From DATFVJ01 sp963851085 (GTDB taxonomy: Bacteria; Actinomycetota; Actinomycetes; Streptosporangiales; Streptosporangiaceae), in the NCBI GenBank assembly GCA_963851085.1, contig CAWKNX010000023.1, positions 124,001 to 188,000 of the forward strand: DNA of 64,000 bases. Direction: 5' to 3'. Made by a program: the position numbers and the translations under genes. The notes under the pieces were generated by a model. It was given only the letters and a program-made list of their open reading frames with translations, was not told the origin of the DNA and did not search any database. Numbering within the stretch: position 1 is the stretch's first letter; every line of letters begins with the position of its first letter. Below, piece after piece: positions 19,174-28,325 of the stretch.

Positions 19174-21434
19174 GTGAGCGACCGGCATCAGTCAGGCCCG
19201 CCTCTGTCGGCACCTGTGCCCGCACCCGTCGCGCCGCCCGCGCCGGGTCACCTGGCGGATCAGCCGGCCGGGCAGGCAGGGGAGCGGCCTGCCACGCAAG
19301 CGTTGCCCCCGGCTCCGCAAGGGTCGCCACCGGTGGCGCCCGCCGAGCCGTGGGTCCGCACCGCGCACGGGACGGTGACCGCGGAGCCGTTCGGCTGGAT
19401 GGCGGACCGGACCGACCCGCGGCTGCTCGCCTACCTGGCGGCAGAACGGGTGCACTACGAGACGGCCATGAGCGGGCTGACCCAGACAAGGTGCCAGCTC
19501 GGCGGCGAGTTCGCGGCGCGCCTGCCGACAGCGGAGGGCTCGGTGCCCTGGCGCTGCGGCCCTTATTCCTACCTCGAGTACACGCCGCCCGGAGCCGAGT
19601 TCCCGCAGTTGCGCCGTCGCCGCCGGAACAGCGACCGCGGTTTCGAGGTGGTCCTCGACGGCGGCAAGGTTGCGCCTTACCCAGCAGCACCTGACGGAAC
19701 GGACAGTTACTTCCGGTTCGGCATCTGTGAGCCGAGCCCGGACGGAAGGCTGGTGGCCTACTCGGTCGACTTCACCGGCGACGAGGTCTACGAGTTGCGC
19801 TTCCGCGACACGGTCACCGGCCGCGACCTGGCCGATCGCATCAGCAGAAGCTATTACGGATGTGCGTGGAGCCAAGACTCCCGTGCCTTCTTCTACGTGG
19901 TCCACGATGCGTCGTTCCGGCCCTGCCGGGTGCTGCGGCACGTGATCGGCACGCAGCCGGACGCTGACAGGCTCGTCTTCACCGAACAGGACGCGCGGTA
20001 CCACGTCACGGTGGCCGCGACCCGCAGCGGCGAATGGATCGTGATCTCCGCCGAGGCCCGTGACACCAACGAGCAGTGGGTCATCCCGGCCGCCAGGCAC
20101 GAGGCCCCGCCCCGCCTGATCGAACGGCGCCGTAGCGGCGTCGAGTACTTCACCGAGCACCTGGCGCAGCCGGCCGGCGGCGCGGGCCAGTCCAGGTTCG
20201 CGATCCTCACCAATGACGGCGCGCCCGAGTACCGGGTCGTGACGGCGCCTGTCGAGGCACCTGGCCGCGGCAACTGGCGTGAACTCGTGCCGGGCGATCC
20301 GGATGTCAGGTTCCGCAGGCTGGACGTGATCGGGGGCTACCTCGTGCTTTCCTGCCGGTCGCGAGGTGATCCCTTCCTGCGGATCGTGCGGCCGGACGGC
20401 AGCCACCATGACCAGGATCCAGGAACACCGGCGGGGTTCATCGAGGCTGCCGCGCGGGGGGATTACGACGCGGCAGACGTGGTCGTCTCCACGCAGTCCC
20501 TCGTCACGCCCAGGCGGTGGTGGTCGGTCGACCTGCACACGGGCGAGCGGACGCTGCTGCGGGCGACCCCACCACGCAGCTACGACGAGGCCGCCTACGA
20601 GACGCGGAGGCTCTGGGCGCCCGCGCCCGATGGTGAGCGGGTTCCCGTCACGATCGCCTACCACCGCGGCGTGCGGCGCGATGGCAGCGCGCCGTGCCTG
20701 CTCTACGCGTACGGCGCCTACGAGGCCTGCGCGGACCCGCGGTTTTCCGTCACACTTCCGAGCCTCCTCGACCGCGGTTACGTGTACGCGATCGGGCACG
20801 TCCGCGGCGGCGGCGAGCTTGGCCGCCGCTGGTGGCGGGGTGGGCGCCTGGCCGCCAAGCGCAATACGTTCACCGATTTCGTCGCGGTCCGTGATCACCT
20901 CGTCGGGGCCGGCTGGGCCGCGCCCGGCCGTGTCGCGTGCCGCGGTCTGTCCGCGGGCGGGCTCACGGTCGCGGTCGGGTACACGTTCTGGCCTGAACGC
21001 TGGGCGGCGGTGATCGCCGAAGCTCCAGCCGTGGACCTGCTCAATCAGATGCTCAACCCGGCGATCCCGCTCACGGTCAACGAGTACGACGAATGGGGCG
21101 ACCCGGCCGATGAACAGCAGTTCGGCTGGATGCGCTCTTACACACCGGCCGAGAATGTGACCGACGTGCCGCGCCCGCCGCTGCTGGTCACGGGAGTCCT
21201 GCACGACCCGCGGGTAATGATCTCCGAGCCTGCGAAATGGGTGGCGGCGCTGCGTGCCGCCGACACCTGCGGCAACCGCATCCTGCTGCGCCCTGAACTC
21301 GGCCCGGGCGCGCACCGGGGGCCGGCGGCCGGTCAGGTTCGCTGGCCTACGAGGCCGAGCTTCTCGCCTGGGTCATCTCCCTCACCGGGCAGGGGACTCC
21401 GTCTGGTCGCACCCCTGGGCCAGCACTGCCCTGA
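19174..21434 (+). pseudogene. S9 family peptidase (protease II-like), frameshift near 21330
   Basis: A GTG start follows GGGGTGAAAA. The protein has an N-terminal Pro/Ala-rich tail (~50 residues), then a seven-blade propeller and an alpha/beta-hydrolase domain. Catalytic elements are visible: CRGLSAGGLTVAVGY (Ser nucleophile), GVLHDPRVMISEPAKWVAAL (Asp) and ELGPGAHRGPAG (His). Typical order and length (~750 residues) match oligopeptidase B/prolyl oligopeptidases. Just after the His motif the frame slips: another frame carries the natural end (SLAYEAELLAWVISLTGQG, stop at 21434), whereas the written frame runs on into tandem repeats to 21588. The enzyme works on short peptides, probably in the cytoplasm, as no signal peptide is seen. 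Confidence 0.85.
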
Positions 21435-21813
21435 CCGCTGCCGCCTGGTGCGCCGTTTGCGGCGCGGCGGGGGGTTCCGGGGGGTCGCCCCCCGGGCTGG
21501 CACTGTCCTGACCGCTGCCGCCTGGTGCGCCGTTTGCGGCGCGGCGGGGGGTTCCGGGGGGTCGCCCCCCGGGCTGGCACTGTCCTGACCGCTGCCGCCT
21601 GGTGCGCCGTTTGCGGCGCGCGGGGGGTTCCGGGGGGTCGCCCCCCGGGCTGGCACTGTCCTGACCGCTGCCGCCTGGTGCGCCGTTTGCGGCGCGGCGG
21701 GGGGTTCCGGGGGGTCGCCCCCCGGGCTGGCACTGTCCTGACCGCTGCCGCCTGGTGCATCGTTTGCGGCGCGGCGGGGGGTTCCGGGGGGTCGCCCCCC
21801 GGGCTGGCACTGC
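21431..21813. repeat. Five tandem copies of a 77-bp GC-rich hairpin repeat
   Basis: Units begin CTGACCGCTGCCGCCTGGTG at 21431, 21508, 21585, 21661 and 21738 (periods 77, 77, 76, 77). Each contains CCGGGGGGTCGCCCCCCGG, a perfect 8-bp stem with a TCG loop. Solitary relatives of the core lie at 2622-2666 and 37918-37975. The array starts at the natural stop of the S9 peptidase gene and ends before the converging lipoprotein gene. It could act as stacked terminators, but no T-run follows. Confidence 0.85.
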
Positions 21814-21893
21814 TGCCCGGGCCGCTCGCTCCTGCGCGTGCCACGGCGCGGCAGCCGTTAGGGAGACTGTCTGGGACCGGGTACGGACGGCAC

Positions 21894-23288
21894 TCAGGCC
21901 CCGCCGACCGCGACCACACCGTCGAGCGTGCCGACGTAGACGTGCGAGCCGGCCAGGCTCGGCGCGGCGAAGTGGGGCGCCGTGCCGATATGGGCGCTGG
22001 CCCTGATGCTGCCGTCAGCGGGATCGAGTGCGTAGAGGACGCCGCCGTCGTAGTCGACGACCCAGACCGCCCCGCCACCGGTCACCGGGGAGCCGTGGGC
22101 CTGCGCCGCCTGGGCGGTCCAGCCGGGGTGTGGCGTGCCGTCCGCGCCGATGGTCACCTGGCGGATACCGCTGTCGTGGCACGGCACGTAGACGACGGCG
22201 CCGGAAACCGCCGCTGTGCCGAACCCGGCGCACAGGTTCTTCACCTGCGCGGCCTCGCCGCCGATCCCCCCGAGCCGTGTGGTCCGCAGCACGAAGCCAG
22301 TGCCGCTCTTGCCTGCCACGAAGACATACCCGCCCGTCACTGCCGGAGTCATGGAGCCGAGGTCCAGGTCGTTGGCGTTCTCGCTCGCCCAGCTCGACGG
22401 GGCGAACAGGTCCACCCGGTGCAGCTCTGGTGACAGCGCGGTCACCGAGTCGCTCTCGTCGTAGGAGCTCGTCGACGCGCCGTTGCCGACCGAGACAAGC
22501 AGCCGGTTACCGGCGACCACAGCGCCGCCAGTCGCCCATATCCCGCCTTCCCTGCTGGTCGGCACCGAGTACGACTCAGCCGCGCCAAGGCCGCTGGTGG
22601 CCATGGACACCACTGATCCGATGTAGTCGGCGCAGTCGCCGTCCAGGCCACCGAACGCGATGTAGACCCTGCCCCCGTACAGGGTCAGCGCGGGCCGCTG
22701 CTGCGTCGCGATCGGGGTGCCGCGCGGCGGCTCGACCTCACGCCGTACCTTCAGCGCGCCGCTCGCGAGGCTCACCCCGGCGAGCAGGTGGGTGCCGCCA
22801 GTCGTCTCGGCGACCGCGAACACCAGGCCGGTGGCCGGATCGTAGACCGGTGTTCCCGTGATGCCGAGCGGGTCGATGTTCCCGCACGGCAGGTCAGAAA
22901 GCGGTACCGGCGCGGCGATGTGCCTTCGCCAGGTGATCGTGCCGGTCTGGGCGTTCAGGGCGTAGATGCTGCCACCTTCTGTGGCGGCGACAACCAGGCC
23001 GCCGACGATCAGGGGCTGGGCGTAGACGGCGCCGTCAAGCGGTCGGCGCCAGGCGATACGCAGGTGGCCTGGGGCGGGCACGCCTGTCGCGGCCGCGGTG
23101 CGGCCGGAGTCGTGATCGTAGGTCGGCCAGTCGGCCGCCGACAGCGTGCGCCCTGGCGTCGGCGCGGCATTGACGATCGGCGGGGGCGGGCTCGGCCGTG
23201 GCGGTGGCGCCGAACTGCAGGCGGCGACCGCGACAAACGCGGTCAGCGCGCCAAGTGCGGACACGGATGCCGCGGTACGCCGGTGCAT
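21894..23288 (-). CDS. PQQ-type beta-propeller lipoprotein
   Basis: From the ATG at 23288 the protein starts MHRRTAASVSALGALTAFVA followed by VAACSS, a lipoprotein signal peptide with its lipobox. A proline-rich linker follows, then repeating propeller blades such as GSIYALNAQTGTITWRR, GGAVVAGNRLLVSVGNG, and GGVLYALDPADGSIRASA. BamB/PQQ-like propellers on the outer face of the membrane bind proteins or sugars; this copy shows no quinone-enzyme motif. An upstream start at 23423 would add 45 Arg/Ala-rich residues encoded by ~27-bp tandem repeats at 23290-23410. I think that part is not translated, because it would bury the signal peptide. Confidence 0.8.
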   Translation of the reverse strand: MHRRTAASVSALGALTAFVAVAACSSAPPPRPSPPPPIVNAAPTPGRTLSAADWPTYDHDSGRTAAATGVPAPGHLRIAWRRPLDGAVYAQPLIVGGLVVAATEGGSIYALNAQTGTITWRRHIAAPVPLSDLPCGNIDPLGITGTPVYDPATGLVFAVAETTGGTHLLAGVSLASGALKVRREVEPPRGTPIATQQRPALTLYGGRVYIAFGGLDGDCADYIGSVVSMATSGLGAAESYSVPTSREGGIWATGGAVVAGNRLLVSVGNGASTSSYDESDSVTALSPELHRVDLFAPSSWASENANDLDLGSMTPAVTGGYVFVAGKSGTGFVLRTTRLGGIGGEAAQVKNLCAGFGTAAVSGAVVYVPCHDSGIRQVTIGADGTPHPGWTAQAAQAHGSPVTGGGAVWVVDYDGGVLYALDPADGSIRASAHIGTAPHFAAPSLAGSHVYVGTLDGVVAVGGA

Positions 23289-23527
23289 GATCCGGGCGGG
23301 GCGGCGCGCGGTGAGCGCGGGGCTGCGCGCGGTGAGCACGGGGCTGCGCGCGGTTCGGGCGAGGCCGCGCGCGATCCGTGCTGGGCGACGCGCGATCAGT
23401 GCGGGGCGGCTACGTCCGGTCACTTGGTCAGGCTATTCCCGCTGGGTCGCCGGGCGCAGGCGCCTGGCCGCAGTCGGCACGCCCTCGCTGGTGCTGAGGT
23501 GATCGTGATCGCAGACGCGGCTATGCC

Positions 23528-23584
23528 TTCATGATCGCGGTAACTTTTCCGACGTATTCGCAGAAAAGTGACCGCGATCATGAA
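23528..23584. repeat. 57-bp palindromic element, copy A
   Basis: Left arm TTCATGATCGCGGTAACTT, 19-bp spacer, right arm AAGTGACCGCGATCATGAA, one arm mismatch. It is followed by AGCCCGGCGCTG and a conserved block to about 23648, then by a second inverted repeat (GATCGATGGCCTG at 23625-23637 with CAGGCCATCGATC at 23663-23675). It lies in the 530-bp gap between the lipoprotein and GMC genes; I see no gene in the rest of that gap. Confidence 0.9.
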
Positions 23585-23955
23585 AGCCCGGCGCTGTCCG
23601 GGCCGCTGGCATGGCCCGAATTGTGATCGATGGCCTGTTGGGCGCGCGTACATAGTGCTTTGCAGGCCATCGATCTTGGGCTGTCACTGGTCCGCCGGCG
23701 GCCGCGTGACACACCCGGGTAATGTCGTCGGCCGGGCGGTAAGCAGAGACCATGCACGGGCTGGCGCGCCGGTCACGTGACACGCCCACGCAGCCGTTCG
23801 GGATAATCCCCCGCGTCACCGGGCAGGGCCGCGCATCGCTGCCCTCAATCGGCTCCGGTCGCCGGCCGCACACCCGGCAGGCGGGCCGCCCCCGGGCCAC
23901 GTCCGCTTGGCCACGTTGTCATGAGGCGGCAGCGTGTGCTCGGCCGGTCCGGCGG

Positions 23956-26007
23956 TCAGGCGCAGCGCGCCGCCACGGCGAGCGCCATCGCCATGATCGT
24001 GAGCTGCGGATTCACCTCTGGGCACGTCGGCAGCACCGACGCGTCCGCCAGCCACACGCCCTCCGTGCCACGCAGCCGGCCATCCGGATCGACGGGGCAG
24101 CGCTGCGGGTCGGCGCCCATGCGTGCGCTGCCGGTCGGATGGAAGGCGGCCAGGTGCAGCGCGGACGCCGGCGCCCCGGCGACGAGCGCGGCGAGACCTG
24201 CGGTGTCACGCGCGGCCGGGCGGCCCGGCAGCCCGGTGAGGATCTCCCTGGCACCTGCGGCCAGCAGCACCCGCCCCATGGCCACGATCGCGGTGCGCAG
24301 CTTGGCGGCGTCGCGCTCGGTCAGCCGGTAACTGACCACCGGCCGGCGTCGGCCGTGCACGGACCCGGACGGTGCGTCTGCGATCATGGCGCCGAGGAAG
24401 GCCAGCCGGTCGGCGCCGTCGAGTTCGCGCCGCAGCGCCCGGCCCACCCCGGGCAGTATGAACGAGCTCATGCCTGGTGGGCTCGCGGTGGCCTCGATCA
24501 GGATCCCCTGGTCGTGCAGTTCCTCGATGCCGGTGCTCTGCATGACCCCGGACCAGGACACCACCGGCCGGTCGAACCGGCCCGCGACGCTGAGCGCCGG
24601 ATGAACGGCGAGGCCCCGCCCAAGACCTGGATGCCCGCCAAGACCACTGCGGCGCAGCAGCAGTGGCGTCTGCAACGCACCGGCCGCGACCACCACAAGC
24701 GGGGCCAGGATCTCCAGCGCCGACCCGTCGGGCCGCAGCGCGCGCACCCCGGCGGCCCGCCGCCCGCCCGGCGCACGCTCGGTGAGTATCCGCTGCGCCC
24801 ACGCGTGCGTCACGATGCGCGCGCCGGCCTCGCACGCCTGTGGCAGCGCATTGAGGTGCACGCCGTTCTTGGCGTTCCTCGGGCAGCCGACGGCGCACTG
24901 GCAGCAGCCGCCGCAGCCCGGCGCGTTCCGCCGCAGCGGCGCTGCCCGCCAGCCAAGCTCGCGAGCGCCCGCGAGCGCGATCAGCCCGTTGCTGCCAAGG
25001 ACGTCCAACGGCGCGGGTGCGACCTGGAGCGTCTGCTCGACGTCATCGAGAAGCGCGCCGAAGCCGTCCATATTTATCCCGAACGGCTGCCGCCAGCGCG
25101 ACACGACCCGTTCAGGCGGCCGGTAGCACGTGCCCGAATTCACCAGCGTGGTACCGCCGACGCCATGGCCGGACATCAGCACGATGGGCGGCCGGCCGAG
25201 GGCGACAGTGATGCCCGCGTTGCCGGCGCGCCCGGCGTGGCCGTTGCGGCGGCCGTGGCCGTTGGTGCCGCCGTGCTCGCTATCGCCGTACAGATCGAGG
25301 AACCGGTCGAGCGGCGGCCGGGTGCGGAACTCGTCCACGGTGTAACGCCGTCCCGTCTCGACGATGACCACGGCCGCTCCCGACCTGGCCAGTGTGCGCG
25401 CCGCCATCGCGCCGCCCGCGCCGGAGCCGATGACCACCGCGTCGGCGGTCATGCGGGATGGCCAGTCCGCCGCCGTGGTGCAGTCGAGCAGCGGATCGGG
25501 CCGTGGCGGCCGCTCCGGGTCGCAGGTGCCGCCATCTGTGTTACCCGCGCGGTCGGCGCTGCCGTCCGCGGTGCCGTCTGCGGCGTGGGCGCCGGTGCCG
25601 CCGGCGTGTGCGCCAGCGGCACGGGCGCCAGCGGCACGGGCGCCAGCGGCACGGGCGTCTGCGGCACGGGCGTCTGCGGCACGGCCGAACCGCTCCGCGC
25701 CCGCGGCGAGGAGCATCGGCATCTTGAGCGCGTCGAGCAGTGGCCCGCCACCGCGGCTGGCCACCGTCGTGCACACCCAGTCCCGTTCCGGTGGGCCAAG
25801 GTCGGCAAGTGGCTTTCCCGCGATCAGCCGGGAGGCCAGGTCGAGGGCAGCGGTTCCCGCGCGTATCCCTGGCCCCGCGGGCGCCGGGAGGCGTGCGGCC
25901 ACCTCGCCGGCCCGCACCGCGACCCGATGCGCCTCCTGCGGGTCGTCGATCCCGAGCAGTGCTGCCACCGCGGCAGCGCCTGGGCTCGCTGACCTGGAGT
26001 CAGTCAC
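23956..26007 (-). CDS. GMC-family FAD oxidoreductase (cholesterol/alcohol oxidase-like)
   Basis: The ~683-residue protein has an N-terminal helical region (residues 1-120), an Ala/Gly-rich linker, and a FAD-binding start AVVIGSGAGGAMAARTLA near 190. Next come GHGVGGTTLVNSGTCYRPPE, a cysteine cluster (APGCGGCCQCAVGCPRNAK), ALHLAAFHPTGSARMG with active-site histidine, and WLADASVLPTCPEVNPQLTI at the C-terminus. The long form with a cysteine cluster resembles long-chain alcohol oxidases. The linker holds perfect 15-bp repeats encoding ARAAG units (25610-25690), a sign of repeat expansion. The GTG start overlaps the stop of the upstream gene by 8 bp, so both form an operon. Confidence 0.85.
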   Translation of the reverse strand: MTDSRSASPGAAAVAALLGIDDPQEAHRVAVRAGEVAARLPAPAGPGIRAGTAALDLASRLIAGKPLADLGPPERDWVCTTVASRGGGPLLDALKMPMLLAAGAERFGRAADARAADARAAGARAAGARAAGAHAGGTGAHAADGTADGSADRAGNTDGGTCDPERPPRPDPLLDCTTAADWPSRMTADAVVIGSGAGGAMAARTLARSGAAVVIVETGRRYTVDEFRTRPPLDRFLDLYGDSEHGGTNGHGRRNGHAGRAGNAGITVALGRPPIVLMSGHGVGGTTLVNSGTCYRPPERVVSRWRQPFGINMDGFGALLDDVEQTLQVAPAPLDVLGSNGLIALAGARELGWRAAPLRRNAPGCGGCCQCAVGCPRNAKNGVHLNALPQACEAGARIVTHAWAQRILTERAPGGRRAAGVRALRPDGSALEILAPLVVVAAGALQTPLLLRRSGLGGHPGLGRGLAVHPALSVAGRFDRPVVSWSGVMQSTGIEELHDQGILIEATASPPGMSSFILPGVGRALRRELDGADRLAFLGAMIADAPSGSVHGRRRPVVSYRLTERDAAKLRTAIVAMGRVLLAAGAREILTGLPGRPAARDTAGLAALVAGAPASALHLAAFHPTGSARMGADPQRCPVDPDGRLRGTEGVWLADASVLPTCPEVNPQLTIMAMALAVAARCA

Positions 26008-27415
26008 GTGCGCCGACTTCCGCGTGCGCGGTGGCGTCGAGCCGCCAGCGCCGTTCCGCGTGCCAGCCATGGGCCGTGCGGCGCTGCACGGTGATGACCG
26101 CGTCGGCCCGCTCGGTGTTCCTGCATACCGCGGTGGACCCGTCCGGGTCGGTGTAGCCGACCGCCACCATGCGGTCCGCCGGCTGCGTGACCTGGATGCG
26201 GATCCTGCGGTCGCCGGCGATGCCGAGCACGGTCCAGGTGGGCAGGTCGATCCTGGCGATGAAACGGGCGGCATGAACCATCGGGTCGCCGGCCGGCCAG
26301 TCCTCGCCGCCTGTGCGGAGCCGGACGAACGGGAGTGGCGGCAGTCTGTTCATGCCCGGCCTGGTGGATGTGGCCGCCACCACCTCGCAGACGTCGCCGC
26401 CGCCAAGATCGGCGTGCAACCAGGCCCAGCGCTCTGGATTCCCATGGCCATATATGTGCGCGGTCCCGCCGGGCGCCCCGGTGAGGGTCAGTTCACGGTC
26501 GCCGTAGCGCAGTGTGCCGGCGAAGGTGCCCGTGGGGACGGGGACAATCTGCGCCCCTGGCAGCACCTCACGTTCCCATGCCCACCGCGGGAAGGTGAAC
26601 AGCGGCGGGCCGTCTTCAGCGGCTGTCAGGTCCCACTGGACCTGCGCCTGCCCGGCGCCCGCACGGCCGCGAAGTGTCGTCGGCGTCATGAGCACGTCGT
26701 CCGAGGCGAATACCGTGTCGCCGTCGGGCGCGCTCCACGGCTCCGGCCCGAACCTGGCCAGGACGGGCGCGCCGTCCGGCGGGAAAACCGCGGCCCAGCC
26801 GTGCACGTGTGCCGTCCCGCCGGCGGTGGGTGCGACGAGTTCGTGGTGGAGCCAGCAGCCAGTCCCTGTCGCCGGATCAGTGAACGTGCTGTACCACACT
26901 TCCAACCGGCCGGGCTGGCCGCGCCATCGGGACGGCAGGTACGCAATGGGCGCAGCCGCGTGGTCGGCCCGCCGCGCACTCGGGCGCAGCCTGAAGCTCG
27001 CGATCATCGGCCCGAGCGCGTGGCGGAGATCGAAGTGGAGTTGGGTCTCGGCTACGACGTGCCCCTTCTCATCCAAGATGGTGGCGGGCAGAGTCGTCAT
27101 CGAGTGCAGCAGCCGGGCCAAGCTCACCGACTTCCAGCCGTCCAGGTGCATTCTGCGCCCGTCGTTCGTTCTGAAATCGAGCTGGTAGCGGATGCGGCGC
27201 GCGGTTACCGGTGCGATCCGCAAAGTGCCGGCCGCGTCGGGGTCATCGGCCCAGCCCTCGATCCGGACGCAGCCGGCCAGAGCCGCCTCGACGTCGCCCC
27301 AGGGATGCAGCAGCCCGGGGACGTCCGCGGCCAGGTCGAGCGTCGCCGGCCGCGGCCGGTTCTCGTCGGCCAGCCGTGCCTGGCCGGTCATGATCTCGTG
27401 AAATCTTGTGTGCAT
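26000..27415 (-). CDS. Protein of unknown function, partner of the GMC oxidoreductase
   Basis: I cannot name this 471-residue family with certainty. Its N-terminal ~130 residues (VTARRIRYQLDFRTNDGRRM, HLDGWKSVSLARLLHSMTTL) resemble a domain found beside or fused to cholesterol-oxidase-like GMC enzymes. The rest is beta-rich, with AHVHGWAAVFPPDGAP, AHIYGHGNPERWAWLHADLG and many Trp/His residues, like a lipid- or hydrophobic-ligand-binding beta sandwich. No signal peptide is seen. Its end overlaps the GMC start by 8 bp, so the two products are probably made in fixed ratio and work together, perhaps as substrate carrier and oxidase. That pairing is inference. Confidence 0.7.
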   Translation of the reverse strand: MHTRFHEIMTGQARLADENRPRPATLDLAADVPGLLHPWGDVEAALAGCVRIEGWADDPDAAGTLRIAPVTARRIRYQLDFRTNDGRRMHLDGWKSVSLARLLHSMTTLPATILDEKGHVVAETQLHFDLRHALGPMIASFRLRPSARRADHAAAPIAYLPSRWRGQPGRLEVWYSTFTDPATGTGCWLHHELVAPTAGGTAHVHGWAAVFPPDGAPVLARFGPEPWSAPDGDTVFASDDVLMTPTTLRGRAGAGQAQVQWDLTAAEDGPPLFTFPRWAWEREVLPGAQIVPVPTGTFAGTLRYGDRELTLTGAPGGTAHIYGHGNPERWAWLHADLGGGDVCEVVAATSTRPGMNRLPPLPFVRLRTGGEDWPAGDPMVHAARFIARIDLPTWTVLGIAGDRRIRIQVTQPADRMVAVGYTDPDGSTAVCRNTERADAVITVQRRTAHGWHAERRWRLDATAHAEVGARD

Positions 27416-27499
27416 GGGCGCACCTCCGTGAGCGGGACTCGTGGCTCGCTGAGTCTGTCCCGGCTGCCGCTGTGAACGCCGCGCGCCTGGCGGCGTTGT

Positions 27500-28135
27500 T
27501 CATGGCACCCGGAGCGCGCGGACGGCGACGCGAGTGAGCCGCTGCGCCGTGCGCCCGGGTGGATCGAGCGGGAGCATCAGGTGGCTCGCGGTGAGCCGGA
27601 CCAGAGCGCTCGCGATGGTGTCTGCGTCCTCCTCGCTGAGGCCGGGCGTGCTGGCGCGGAGGTAATCGCGCAGCAGCGCGGTCGCGTCGGCGATGAGCGA
27701 CCGTGACTGTGCCGTGATGATCTCAAGGAGGCTCCCGTCTCCTGGAGAACTGGAGGAAGCGCTGGTAAGAACGGCGCGAAGGAGTGGGCTCGCCGCGCTG
27801 CGTTCGAGGGCGAAAGACAGGGCGGCGTGGATCGCGCCTGGCACGTCGTCGTGCCGGCGCCTGATCTGCTCGGCGACACCGTCGATCAGCCGGCCGGTCT
27901 CACGCAGCACGAGCGCCCTGCCCACCTCCTCCCTGGAACCGAACTCCTTGTAGAGGGTCTGCCTGCTGACGCCGACACGGTCGGCCAGCCCGGTCATCCG
28001 CACGCTGTTCCACCCACTGGTGACCGTCAGGTCGTATGCGGTGTCGAGCACATCGTCACGTAGCTGGCGGCGGACGCGGTCGCGGAACCGGCCCAGGACG
28101 GGTGCGCCGGGATTCTCGCCGGTGACAGTGTCCAC
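27500..28135 (-). CDS. TetR-family transcriptional regulator
   Basis: A GTG at 28135 gives 211 residues. The helix-turn-helix region is clear: LDTAYDLTVTSGWNSVRMTG then LADRVGVSRQTLYKEFGSRE. The ligand-binding C-terminal half is alpha-helical. It is divergent from the P450 gene and lies 84 bp upstream of the unknown/GMC operon on its own strand, so it probably controls one or both. The intergenic region holds alternating TGACAA/TTGTCA half-sites that suit a TetR dimer. An upstream start at 28393 is open but would cover the operator. Confidence 0.9.
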   Translation of the reverse strand: MDTVTGENPGAPVLGRFRDRVRRQLRDDVLDTAYDLTVTSGWNSVRMTGLADRVGVSRQTLYKEFGSREEVGRALVLRETGRLIDGVAEQIRRRHDDVPGAIHAALSFALERSAASPLLRAVLTSASSSSPGDGSLLEIITAQSRSLIADATALLRDYLRASTPGLSEEDADTIASALVRLTASHLMLPLDPPGRTAQRLTRVAVRALRVP

Positions 28136-28139
28136 ATCC

Positions 28140-28195
28140 TTGACAATAGCAGGTTTATTCGTTGTCAGAATTGACAGATTGACCAGGAATGTCAA
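28140..28195. promoter_or_regulatory. Probable TetR operator array between tetR-like and P450 genes
   Basis: Four alternating half-sites are visible: TTGACAA (28140), TTGTCA (28162), TTGACA (28171) and TGTCAA (28190). The inner pair forms TGTCAGAATTGACA (28163-28176), a palindrome with a 4-bp centre. The stretch is AT-richer than its surroundings and sits just upstream of the regulator's start, as expected for autoregulation plus control of the divergent P450. Confidence 0.5.
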
Positions 28196-28325
28196 CGATG
28201 GAGCGGGATGCATCGGCACGTCCTGACTCGTCCAGAGCGACCCGCCAGGCCATTGCTGGGCCAGTGCTTGGGGTGGCAGGGTCCCCAGCCGCGGGCGGCC
28301 CAAGGACCACACGATCGGAGCGCCT

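Noticed and set aside
19192..21315. 707-residue minus-strand open frame
   Set aside because: It lies opposite the S9 peptidase, whose catalytic motifs are certain; the antisense translation has no family features.
21431..21813. CRISPR array
   Set aside because: The units are head-to-tail 77-bp repeats without unique spacers, and no cas gene is present.
23752..27475. Two >700-residue plus-strand frames
   Set aside because: They are antisense to the GMC and partner genes; composition is the usual shadow pattern and no motif is present.
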